A DNA stretch of 64,000 nt from Micromonospora orduensis (GTDB taxonomy: Bacteria; Actinomycetota; Actinomycetes; Mycobacteriales; Micromonosporaceae), in the NCBI RefSeq assembly GCF_006228125.1, contig NZ_VDFY01000135.1, positions 1 to 64,000 on the forward strand. Direction: 5' to 3'. A model generated the notes under the pieces. That model searched no databases. It was not told the origin of the DNA and was given only the letters and a program-made list of their open reading frames with translations. Both the position numbers and the translations under genes were made by a program. This document shows positions 7,897-15,733 of the stretch, one piece after another. Every line of letters starts with the position of its first letter. Position 1 is the first letter of the stretch.

Positions 7897-8325
7897 ATGG
7901 TCGACCAGGAGAGCGTGCCCAAGCTGAGTGCGGTGGTGCTCGACTGCACCGACGCGAGGGAGTTGGCGGAGTTCTACCGACAGCTGATGGGCTTCGTCTA
8001 CCGGCCCGGCGACGAGCCGCCGGCGGATGGGCGACCCGACGAGCGCGGTCGGGACTGGCTGGTGCTGAGGTCTCCCGGTGGTGGCCCGCAGATCGCGTTC
8101 CAGCAGGTCGATCACCTGCCGGAGACGACGTGGCCGAAGAACGACGTGCCGCAGCAGCTGCACCTGGACATGACCGTGGAATCCGTCGAGGAGTTGCTGG
8201 TCCAGCACGATCGCGTGCTACGCCTCGGTGGCCGGCTGCGGTACGACCGCATCGAGGACCCCGACGAGCCGCTGCGCGTGTACGCCGACCCGGCCGGTCA
8301 CCCGTTCTGCGTCATGGTGGGTTAG
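7897..8325 (+). CDS. VOC family protein (glyoxalase-like, type 6)
   Basis: This 142-residue protein starts at ATG 7897 with CGGAGGTGATCGGG upstream. Its first strand-helix unit is LSAVVLDCTDARELAEFYRQ (10-29) and it ends in VYADPAGHPFCVMVG, both typical of actinobacterial glyoxalase-like VOC proteins. There is one full module of about 110 residues. The ligand is unknown. It is divergent from the epimerase gene, with about 120 bp of shared upstream sequence. Confidence 0.8.
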   Translation: MVDQESVPKLSAVVLDCTDARELAEFYRQLMGFVYRPGDEPPADGRPDERGRDWLVLRSPGGGPQIAFQQVDHLPETTWPKNDVPQQLHLDMTVESVEELLVQHDRVLRLGGRLRYDRIEDPDEPLRVYADPAGHPFCVMVG

Positions 8326-8407
8326 TGGCGGCGAGGACGCCGTGCGCGCCCCGCACATGGCATAGGTTCGACGTGGTGGACACCATCGCCGTGAAACGGG
8401 GTCGAGG

Positions 8408-8992
8408 ATGCCTGAGCCGCGCGCCTTCTGGGTGGACGAGCAGTTCGACCGCGAGCACGGCGCCGGCGGGCGGGGCCGGTACGAGGCCGAGGTGCTTCGT
8501 CGGATCGACGAGTTCGCCGACACGTGGGACGACATCGCACCCGTGGCGTTCGCGGCGACGGCCTGGCGGGTGGCCAGTGAGCTGTCGCCCGGCTTCGTCC
8601 GCTGGCACCGGCGGATCATCTCGGCGTCCTGCGCCCGCAGCCCGTGGGACGGCAGCATGGTCTGCGCGGTGACCGTCGCCTCGCGTTGGCCGGCCGAACT
8701 GACCTGGACCAGGCAGTGGCAGCGCGACCGTGGTTGGCACGACTGGCCCCAGATGTTCGGCCAGTTCACGACACCCACCGAGCAGGACCACACGCGCCGC
8801 CCTCATCTGCGCGCCCTGCTCCAGGTGGAGGCGCCGGTCCCGCTCGACGACCTGCCGCCGGCGCCCGCCGGTCCGGACGACGACGTCATCTCCGCGGCGC
8901 GCCGGGCGGTCGTGGTGCTGGCTCGGGAACTCAACGACCTTCTCGCGCCGATGATCGGCCAACTCGACGCCGGGGTGCCGGCGGACTCCTGA
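8408..8992 (+). CDS. Hypothetical protein, 194 residues
   Basis: I do not recognise this protein. It starts at ATG 8408 and shows good GC third-position bias throughout. It is Trp-rich (13 Trp, including RWHRR and WTRQWQRDRGWHDWPQMFG). It ends in a Pro/Asp linker and a helix RRAVVVLARELNDLLAPMIG. No signal peptide or membrane segment is visible. It lies between a VOC gene and a NAT-like gene on the same strand, but the gaps (82 and 48 bp) do not prove an operon. Confidence 0.7.
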   Translation: MPEPRAFWVDEQFDREHGAGGRGRYEAEVLRRIDEFADTWDDIAPVAFAATAWRVASELSPGFVRWHRRIISASCARSPWDGSMVCAVTVASRWPAELTWTRQWQRDRGWHDWPQMFGQFTTPTEQDHTRRPHLRALLQVEAPVPLDDLPPAPAGPDDDVISAARRAVVVLARELNDLLAPMIGQLDAGVPADS

Positions 8993-9040
8993 GGTCACCG
9001 GGTACCCGCCGGACACGCCCGCGCCGGTAGGGTCGGCGAC

Positions 9041-9985
9041 GTGGATCTGCACGACACCGCCGCCCGACTCGGCGTACCCGTCGAGGACGTCGAGCGGGTG
9101 CACCAGCTCGCTGGCGACCTGCCGTCGGCGCCGCTGCCCGCCAGGGCCGACGCGCCCGCGATGCTCGACCGGCTCGCCGTGCCGCCGGACGACGCCGCCG
9201 AAATCATGGCGGGCTGGCCGGACGCCGACTCTCCGCTGTGGACGCCCGAGCTGCGCTGGCTGCTCGACCGCTCGATCGCCCTGGTCCGCGCCGATCTCGG
9301 GGGCGCGGAATGGCTGCCGCCCGGTCCGGAGCTGCCACGTGATCGGGGCCCCGCCTGGCGGCACCTCTACGTGTACGCGTACCTGGCCCTGGTCGACGTC
9401 GCCCGGGCGTACCACCGCGACCACGGCATCGCCGACGCGGTGTCGTGGCTGAGCCTCGCGGATCTGGGCCGCAACCTCGCCATCGACAGGCGGATGCGCG
9501 GCGAGGGCTGGCCGGTCATGCAGAGCTGGTTGACGCTGCACGTACGCGGCAGCGTCTACGAGCTGGGCCGGTTGCAGCACCACCGTGGCGGCGCCACCCT
9601 CGCCCTGCACGTCCCTGACGCGGGGCCGTTGACCCCCGACGCGATCGACGCGTCGCTCGATGAGGCCCGCGCGTTCTTCCCGCGCCACTTTCCCGACGAG
9701 CGCTACGAGGCGTTCTCCTGCGGCTCGTGGCTGCTCGACCCGCAGTTGCTGGAATATCTGCCGGCCGAATCCAACATCGCCCGGTTCCAGCGGCGGTTCG
9801 AGCTGACCCCATACGACGAGCAGGAGGGGCCGGACGCCGACGTCGAGGTGCTGCGTTTCGTGTTCCGTACCCTGAGCACGCCGCTCGACGAGCTGCCCCG
9901 CCGTACCGTGCTGGAACGCGCGGTCGTCGACCACCTGAAGGCCGGCCGCCACTGGCAGTGGCGGCACGGCCGCTTCCCGATCTAG
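9041..9985 (+). CDS. NAT-like acyltransferase domain protein (GNAT-like C-terminal domain)
   Basis: This 314-residue protein starts at GTG 9041, 7 bases after TAGGGT (leaderless). It matches my memory of the actinobacterial two-domain family with an N-terminal helical acyltransferase domain (about 1-130) and a GNAT-related C-terminal domain. Features include WLSLADLGRNLAIDRR (about 145-160), a conserved ALHVPDAGPL and SCGSWLLDPQLLEYLP (227-242). The biochemical activity is not established for the family as far as I know. A bidirectional terminator follows. Confidence 0.65.
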   Translation: MDLHDTAARLGVPVEDVERVHQLAGDLPSAPLPARADAPAMLDRLAVPPDDAAEIMAGWPDADSPLWTPELRWLLDRSIALVRADLGGAEWLPPGPELPRDRGPAWRHLYVYAYLALVDVARAYHRDHGIADAVSWLSLADLGRNLAIDRRMRGEGWPVMQSWLTLHVRGSVYELGRLQHHRGGATLALHVPDAGPLTPDAIDASLDEARAFFPRHFPDERYEAFSCGSWLLDPQLLEYLPAESNIARFQRRFELTPYDEQEGPDADVEVLRFVFRTLSTPLDELPRRTVLERAVVDHLKAGRHWQWRHGRFPI

Positions 9986-10014
9986 CCGCCCGCCACAGCG
10001 GCAGCCGACGGTTC

Positions 10015-10058
10015 GGTGGGTCCGGCCCGGCCGCCGACCAGGGCGGGCCGGACCCACC
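10015..10058. terminator. Bidirectional terminator between convergent genes
   Basis: A perfect 15-bp inverted repeat (GGTGGGTCCGGCCCG / CGGGCCGGACCCACC) with a 14-base loop fills the space between the NAT-like gene and the secreted dehydrogenase gene. Confidence 0.8.
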
Positions 10059-10065
10059 ACCCGCG

Positions 10066-12894
10066 TCAACCGGTCAGCGTGAACCTCTCCCAGGCTCCGA
10101 CCGTGGTGCGGTTGGCGATCAGGGACCCCGCGCCGGCGTTCTCGGCGGCCACGATCTGGTTGTTGACCGTGGCGCGCAGGCTGACCGTCCCGTCGGAGTT
10201 CGTGATGAGCTGGAAGGTCTCCCACGCCCCGACCGTCGTGCGGTTCGCGACCAACGGTTCCGCGCCGGCGTTCTCGGCGCAGACGTACATGCCGTTGGCG
10301 CGCGAGCGCAGGGCGATGGCGCCGTTGCCGGCGTCCACCCGGTCGAACTGTTCGGTCGAGGTGACGGTGGCCTTGTCGGCGATCAGCGGGTTTGTGCCGA
10401 CGGCCGACACGTACTGGCTGTTCACCTGCGCCCGCAGGGTGATCGCCCCGGTGCCGCCGCCGGTGCCGGTGGTGAACGTGAACGCGTCGACGTCGAACAG
10501 GTAGCCGGACCCGCCCTTGAACACCAGGTACAGGGTGGTTGTCGACGCGGGCGGGTTGATGATGGCGCCGGACACCTCGGTGAAGGTCTCCCAGTTGCCG
10601 GTCACCGGCACCGTGACGGTGCCCAGCAGGGTGCCGGTCGCCGATCCGGCCCGTACCTCGATGGTGCCGCCGGCCCCGGCCGACGACGCCCGCGCGGTGA
10701 AGCGGGTCGCGTTGGCCAGGTTGTACGGCTGGTACGAGATCCAGTCGTTGTTCTCGATGAACCCGGCGGTGCGGCCACCCTCGGCGCTTGTGTGGTCGGT
10801 GGCCTGGACACCGGACTGGGCGCCGAAGTGCTCACCCTGGCGGTGCTTCGGTTGCAGGGTCCTGATGCTGTGCGTGGTGAGCCCGCCGTTGTCGGTGTAC
10901 GCGGCGTCGAAGACCCCGTAGATGTTGGCCGCCGAGTCGTGCTCCCCGTCGGTCGGCACGGTGATCGAGCCACTGCACCCGTTCTTCGAGGTGATCTGGT
11001 GGGCGTGGCTGTCGTGGCCCAGCGCGTACGTCAGGCTGACCTTGGAACAGTCGATCGTGCCGTCCTGCGGGTCGCTGACGCTGATCTGGTACGGCACCGT
11101 GTCACCGAAGCTGAACAGCTGCCCGTCGGCGGGCGCGGTGAGCGTCACCGTCGGGGCCGTGTTGCCCACGGTGATGACCAGGCTCGCCGTGCCGGACAGG
11201 CCGGTCGGGTCGGTGACCTTCAACGTGGGGGAGTACGTGCCGTTCGTGGTGTACGTCTTGGTGGGGTTGGCCGCCGTCGACGTGGTGCCGTCGCCGAAGG
11301 ACCACAGGTAGCTCAGCGCCCCACCCTCGGGGTCGGAGCTGCCGGCCGACGAGAAGGTGACAGTCAGCGGGTTGGCCCCCGAGGTCGGGTTCGCCGAGGC
11401 GACCGCGATCGGGCTGCGGTTGCCGCCGCCGATGTACTCGATCCGGAAGAGCGCCTGGTTGTTCGAGCCGGTGCCGTAGTCCAGCACGTACAGGGCGCCG
11501 TCCGGGCCGAAGGCCATGTCCATGACCTGGGTGCCGCTCCACGGGAAGCTGGAGATCTCCCCGCGTGAGCCGTCGGCGTTGACCGCGATGGCCTTGATCC
11601 AGCGGCGGCCGTACTCGCCCGCGAAGAACTGGCCGTTCAGCGACGCCGGGAACTTGATGCTGGAGTTGAGCGACGCGTCGTACCGGTAGACCGGCCCACC
11701 CATCGGCGACTCCGAGCCGCTGCCGAACTCCGACGGTGAACCCGAGTCGCCGGCGTACTTGATCCAGGCCGGCTTCGCCGCGGGCAGCGTGGCGAGCCCG
11801 GTGTTGCGGAACGAGTTGTTCGTCGGCCCGCCCGTGCAGTTGTACTTGGACTGCGACGGCCCGGACGGGAAGGTGTATTCATTGTATGTTTCGGTGCTCG
11901 TGTTGCTGCCCGTGCAGTACGGCCAGCCGTAGTTGCCCGGCGCCGCGATGCGGTTGAACTCGACCTGACCCTGGGGGCCCCGGCTGGAGTTCGTGCTGCC
12001 GGCGTCGGGGCCGTAGTCGCCGAGGTAGACGACGCCTGTGGCCTTGTCGACGCTCATCCGGAACGGGTTGCGCAGACCCATCGCGTAGATCTCCGGACGG
12101 GTGTTGGCCGTGCCGGGGGCGAACAGGTTGCCCGACGGGATCGTGTACGTGCCGTCCGCCTGCGGCTTGATCCGCAGCACCTTGCCCCGCAGGTCGTTGG
12201 TGTTGCCCGCCGAGCGCTGGGCGTCGAACTGCGGGTTGCGGTTGGTCCGCTCGTCCAGCGGCGCGTAGCCGGACGACTCGAACGGGTTGGTGTCGTCGCC
12301 GGTGGTCAGGTACAGGTTGCCGGCGGCGTCGAAGTCCAGGTCACCGCCGACGTGGCAGCACTGCCCACGGTCGTTGGCGACCTGGAGCACGATCTTCTCG
12401 CTGCCCAGGTTGAGTGTGTCGTCGCTGTTGAGGGTGAACCGGGACAGTCGCAGGTGCCCCTTCCACCGGTCCCAGTCGGACTGCGAGCCGGTGGTGGGGG
12501 CGTCCCCGGACGGGGTGCTCAACGTGGGCGAGTAGTACAGGTAGATCCACCGGTTGGTGGCGAAGTTGGGGTCGACGGCGACGCCCTGCAACCCCTCCTC
12601 GTCGTGGGTGTAGACGGACAGGGTGCCGGAGACCTTCGTGTTGCCGGCCACGTCGGTCACCCGCAGCACGCCGTTGCGGGCGGTGTGCAGCACCGAACGG
12701 TTGGGCAGCACGGCCAGGGACATGGCCTCACCCAGCTCCGCCGAGCCGGTGGCGAGTTTGACCTGCTGATAGTCGGAGGCGGGAATCACCGCCGCCTGAG
12801 CGGTGGACGGTGCGGCAACGGCCAGGGCCACGCTCGCGGCGGCGGTGAGCGCCGCGACGAGAGCCCGGGACCAACGCCGGGGGTACGAGAGCAT
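10066..12894 (-). CDS. Secreted PQQ-dependent sugar dehydrogenase with PKD, CBM and beta-trefoil domains
   Basis: The product has 942 residues. Residues 1-34 are a signal peptide ending AQA. About 40-485 is a soluble glucose dehydrogenase-type propeller, with DEEGLQGVAVDPNF, GDLDFDAAGNLYLTTGDD, MGLRNPFRMSVD and NYGWPYC. A PKD domain follows (about 493-575, ending in a NTAPTV linker). Next come a Cys-bridged segment and a CBM6-like galactose-binding domain (about 690-810). The last 125 residues are a three-repeat fascin-like beta-trefoil (LRAxxNxxYVxAENAGA, LIANRTTVGAWE). It probably oxidises an extracellular sugar or binds polysaccharide. The next secreted protein has the same trefoil. Confidence 0.9.
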   Translation of the reverse strand: MLSYPRRWSRALVAALTAAASVALAVAAPSTAQAAVIPASDYQQVKLATGSAELGEAMSLAVLPNRSVLHTARNGVLRVTDVAGNTKVSGTLSVYTHDEEGLQGVAVDPNFATNRWIYLYYSPTLSTPSGDAPTTGSQSDWDRWKGHLRLSRFTLNSDDTLNLGSEKIVLQVANDRGQCCHVGGDLDFDAAGNLYLTTGDDTNPFESSGYAPLDERTNRNPQFDAQRSAGNTNDLRGKVLRIKPQADGTYTIPSGNLFAPGTANTRPEIYAMGLRNPFRMSVDKATGVVYLGDYGPDAGSTNSSRGPQGQVEFNRIAAPGNYGWPYCTGSNTSTETYNEYTFPSGPSQSKYNCTGGPTNNSFRNTGLATLPAAKPAWIKYAGDSGSPSEFGSGSESPMGGPVYRYDASLNSSIKFPASLNGQFFAGEYGRRWIKAIAVNADGSRGEISSFPWSGTQVMDMAFGPDGALYVLDYGTGSNNQALFRIEYIGGGNRSPIAVASANPTSGANPLTVTFSSAGSSDPEGGALSYLWSFGDGTTSTAANPTKTYTTNGTYSPTLKVTDPTGLSGTASLVITVGNTAPTVTLTAPADGQLFSFGDTVPYQISVSDPQDGTIDCSKVSLTYALGHDSHAHQITSKNGCSGSITVPTDGEHDSAANIYGVFDAAYTDNGGLTTHSIRTLQPKHRQGEHFGAQSGVQATDHTSAEGGRTAGFIENNDWISYQPYNLANATRFTARASSAGAGGTIEVRAGSATGTLLGTVTVPVTGNWETFTEVSGAIINPPASTTTLYLVFKGGSGYLFDVDAFTFTTGTGGGTGAITLRAQVNSQYVSAVGTNPLIADKATVTSTEQFDRVDAGNGAIALRSRANGMYVCAENAGAEPLVANRTTVGAWETFQLITNSDGTVSLRATVNNQIVAAENAGAGSLIANRTTVGAWERFTLTG

Positions 12895-12982
12895 GATCGT
12901 CCTTCCTCGACGACCGGGGTACGGGCGCGCGGGGGCGCACCACGACCAGGTGGGGTGGTGGAGAACGAGCGGGGGGACCAGG

Positions 12983-14170
12983 TCAGTTGGTGGTGACCAG
13001 GTCGAACTTCTCCCACTGCCCGATGGACGTCCGGTTGGCGATCAGCGGGGAGGCGCCAGCGTTGTCGGCCGCGACGTAGCGGCTGTTCACCGTGGCCCGC
13101 AGGCTCACCGTGCCGTCGGAGTTGCGGACGAGCTGGAACGTCTCCCAGGCACCCGCGGTGGCCCGGTTGGCGATCAGCGCGGCGGCACCGGCGTTCTCGG
13201 CCGCGACGTACTGACCGTTGCTCTTGGCGCGCAGCGCCACGTTGCCGTTGGCGAGGTTGACCAGGTCGAACCGCTCACTGGTGCCGACGGAGGTCTTGTT
13301 GGCGATCAGCGCGGTGGTCGAGTTGGGCGCGCTCACGTACTGGTTGTTGGCACGGGCCCGCAGGGTCGAGCCGCTGACGGTGGGCGGCGGGGTGGTGGTA
13401 CGCGGTGAGCAGTCGGCCGTGACGGAGCCGGCGGCGACCTGGAGGCCACCGAGCAGCATCCGGGTGAAGTTCGGGTCGGTGTACGACGCCTCGGTGTGCC
13501 CGAGGCCGGTGTACCAGGCCCGTCCGCCGCCGTACGCCTTGCACCAGGTGATCGGGTGGTCGCCGTTCATGTTGCCGCCGCTGTAGGACGACTCGTCGAG
13601 GCTGGCCAGGACCCGCGCGCCCGAGCGGGGGTTGGTGCGGTAGTTGTACCACTCGTCGGAGCGGACCCAGGTGGTGCCGAGGTGCGCGGTCGACGGGTTG
13701 GTCTGGTCCTCGATCCGTACGGTGGCGGTCTGGATCGCCGGGTGCGAGTCGAACCACGCCCCGACCAGCCCGCCGTACCACGGCCAGCTGTACTCGGTGT
13801 CGGCGGCGGCGTGCACGCCGACGTAGCCACCACCGGCGGCGATGTACGACTCGAACGCGGTCTGCTGGCTGGCGTTGAGGACGTCGCCGGTCGTGGAGAG
13901 GAAGACCACCGCCTGGTACTGGGCCAGGTTGGAGGTGGTGAACTGGCCGGCGTCCTCGGTCGACGTCACGGTGAAACCGTTGGCGGAGCCGAGCTGCTGG
14001 ATCGCGGCGATGCCGTTGGGGATGGACGAGTGCCGGAAGCCGGCGGTCTTGCTGAACACCAGGACCTTGGTCAGGGGTGCCGCCGAGGCGGCGGTCGGCA
14101 GGGCGACCAGGCTGGCCAGCATGACGGCCAGGCCGGTGATGAGTGCCAACAGGCGGGGACGGGAACGCAT
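12983..14170 (-). CDS. Secreted ThuA-domain protein with beta-trefoil domain
   Basis: The product has 395 residues from the ATG preceded by AGAGGAGCA. A signal peptide (1-31, ending ASA) leads into a ThuA fold, the class-I amidotransferase-like domain of trehalose-utilisation proteins. Visible features are VLVFSKTAGFRHSSIP (36-51), GYVGVHAAADTEYSW and NHPITW-like GDHPITWCKAYGGGRAWYTG. After a Thr/Pro linker the last 120 residues are the same three-repeat fascin-like trefoil as in the downstream dehydrogenase. ThuA substrates are poorly defined, so a sugar-related role is inferred. The 88-bp gap and common domain suggest co-expression with the dehydrogenase. Confidence 0.9.
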   Translation of the reverse strand: MRSRPRLLALITGLAVMLASLVALPTAASAAPLTKVLVFSKTAGFRHSSIPNGIAAIQQLGSANGFTVTSTEDAGQFTTSNLAQYQAVVFLSTTGDVLNASQQTAFESYIAAGGGYVGVHAAADTEYSWPWYGGLVGAWFDSHPAIQTATVRIEDQTNPSTAHLGTTWVRSDEWYNYRTNPRSGARVLASLDESSYSGGNMNGDHPITWCKAYGGGRAWYTGLGHTEASYTDPNFTRMLLGGLQVAAGSVTADCSPRTTTPPPTVSGSTLRARANNQYVSAPNSTTALIANKTSVGTSERFDLVNLANGNVALRAKSNGQYVAAENAGAAALIANRATAGAWETFQLVRNSDGTVSLRATVNSRYVAADNAGASPLIANRTSIGQWEKFDLVTTN

Positions 14171-14528
14171 GGTCTTGCTCCTCTGCTGAGCGTCGGTCCA
14201 GGCGCGCGTCACGGAGCTGTGCGGGCTCGCCGGGGCCGAGGTTGGCGGTGGGTACGGAGCCGGGCCGCCGATGCTCGGCTGAGGTGGTGCTGGTGGTGCC
14301 GTAACTGTGGGGATCGTCCTGCGGGGGAGCGCGACGCTGCGCCGTGCGGGTTGCCGTGCCGGTGCTCCCCGCCCGCCGAGGTGCCCCACTTACCACAAAG
14401 GATGGTCAAGGCGCATCGACTTCTATCGCTGACGCAGTAAACCTCCGATGTCTGCGCTCCGTCAAGACCGCGCCCGTTGGCTACCACCCTCTGGGCCCGG
14501 GGGATCGTGCGGGGATCGGAGAGCGGCG
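14171..14528. promoter_or_regulatory. 358-bp upstream region of the ThuA/dehydrogenase pair
   Basis: There is no gene here. The part nearest the ThuA start (14171-14400) is GC-rich. A less GC-rich stretch at 14388-14450 (around ACCACAAAGGATGG and ATCGCTGACGCAGTAAACC) is the likeliest place for the minus-strand promoter and operator. I see no confident -35/-10 pair. The region begins right after the stop of the TetR gene. Confidence 0.4.
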
Positions 14529-15149
14529 CTAGGTGCCGGTGCTGGTCCGGTGGCTCCCGAAGGCCGCCGCGGGAGCGGCCGCGACGAGTGCGGTCCGGAC
14601 GGTTTGCGCCAGCGGGTCGTCCGGGTGCTCGATCCAGTGCTGGACCGCGACCCGCAGGATGGCCAGGAAGGTCGCGGCCAGGAGGCGGGAGCGCAGTGCC
14701 ACGTCGTCGTCGGTCAGCCGGTGGGCGAGTTCCGCGGCCAACTCGCGCTCGATCGCGGCGTACGCCGCCACCTGGTGTGGAGCCAGGCCGGGGTGTCCGC
14801 GTAGCTTCCGGCGTTGGTTCAGCCAGGAAGGTTCAGAACCGCCGAAGACCTCCTCGGTGAGGCGCTCGGCCGCCCGGCTCAGGACGGTCCACGGCTCCTC
14901 GTCGACGGGTTGTTCCCGGATCAGCGCCAACAGCCGGTGCAGGCGCATGGTGTCGCCGTGGAAGAGGGCCTGCTCCTTGCTGGAGAAGTAGTTGGAGAAG
15001 GTCCGCCGGGAGACGTTTGCGGCGTCCGCGATCGCCTCGACCGTCACCGCGTCGATGCCCTCCTCGGCGGCGAGGCGCAGGGCCGCGCCGTGCAGGGCCA
15101 GGCGGGTGGCCGCCTTCTTGCGCTCCCGCAGACCGGTCGTCTCGTCCAT
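14529..15149 (-). CDS. TetR/AcrR family transcriptional regulator
   Basis: The product has 206 residues. The N-terminal HTH spans about 10-56, with GIDAVTVEAIADAANVSRRT then FSNYFSSKEQAL, a canonical TetR DNA-binding domain. The C-terminal ligand domain has a TetR_C pattern (ATFLAILRVAVQHWIEHPDD). It is divergent from a damaged MarR gene and a DHA2 exporter and shares their 109-bp upstream region. It may therefore control the exporter, as TetR proteins often control adjacent pumps; this is inference. Confidence 0.88.
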   Translation of the reverse strand: MDETTGLRERKKAATRLALHGAALRLAAEEGIDAVTVEAIADAANVSRRTFSNYFSSKEQALFHGDTMRLHRLLALIREQPVDEEPWTVLSRAAERLTEEVFGGSEPSWLNQRRKLRGHPGLAPHQVAAYAAIERELAAELAHRLTDDDVALRSRLLAATFLAILRVAVQHWIEHPDDPLAQTVRTALVAAAPAAAFGSHRTSTGT

Positions 15150-15193
15150 CGCACCGAGGGTACGTGCGGGTGAGCGACTTCTCAACGAGCAAA

Positions 15194-15235
15194 CTTGCCT
15201 AGTGGGCAAGATCGGTGAATGCTTGCTTGAGGCAA
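15194..15235. promoter_or_regulatory. Two operator-like palindromes in the TetR/MarR divergent region
   Basis: CTTGCC-TAGTG-GGCAAG (15194-15210) and TTGC-TTGAG-GCAA (15223-15235) are related palindromes with TTGC/GCAA half-sites, 13 bases apart. TTGC...GCAA is the usual core of MarR sites. They lie between the TetR start (15149) and MarR start (15259), so they could control both directions. Confidence 0.6.
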
Positions 15236-15258
15236 CCAACTCTCGTGTGGGAGCAGAC

Positions 15259-15733
15259 GTGGAAAGCGGCACCCGTGAACTCGGACTTCGTCTGTACGAA
15301 CTGGTCAGAAGCGTTCGATTGTTGAAGCAGCGCCGGGCCGACGAACGCCCGGTCATCCCGCCGGGCATGCTCGGCATGCTCGTGCAGATCGACCAGCTCT
15401 CCAGCGACTGCCACGCCCGTGATTTGGCCCACCGGCACTCGACTGGACGCGTCGACCGTCAGCCGCTCGGTCGCGGCGCTCGTCGCGCACGGCCTCGTCG
15501 AGCGGCGGCCGGACCCCACCGACAAGCGGGCGACCTTCCTGGCGGTCACCCCGGCCGGCCGTGCCGCCCTTGCCGACACCCACCGCTGGTACGGCGAGGT
15601 GCTCGAACGAGCGCTCGCCGACTGGACTCCCGGCGAGGTGGCGGCACTGAGTGCCGCCCTCGGCCGGTTCACCGGCGACATCGAGATCGCCCTCGGAAAC
15701 AACGACAACGACAACCTGGAGGCCGCGCGATGA
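15259..15733 (+). pseudogene. MarR-family regulator with a frameshift
   Basis: From GTG 15259 the protein reads as the first half of a MarR regulator (LGLRLYELVRSVRLL, then GMLGMLVQIDQLSS) until about 15430. The winged-helix second half continues in the next frame: RLDASTVSRSVAALVAHGLV, RRPDPTDKRATFL, ending at TGA 15733. A single-base change around 15425-15445 would restore a protein of about 157 residues. This is either a real mutation or a sequence error. The end overlaps the exporter start (ATGA), so the pair was an operon. Confidence 0.75.

Noticed and set aside
6729-8672. Long + frame across the epimerase and VOC genes
   Set aside because: It overlaps three recognisable genes in other frames and has no domain of its own.
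8312-10225. Long minus frame opposite the hypothetical and NAT-like genes
   Set aside because: It is low complexity (Arg/Gly/Val/Gln) and opposite genes with good codon bias and known motifs.
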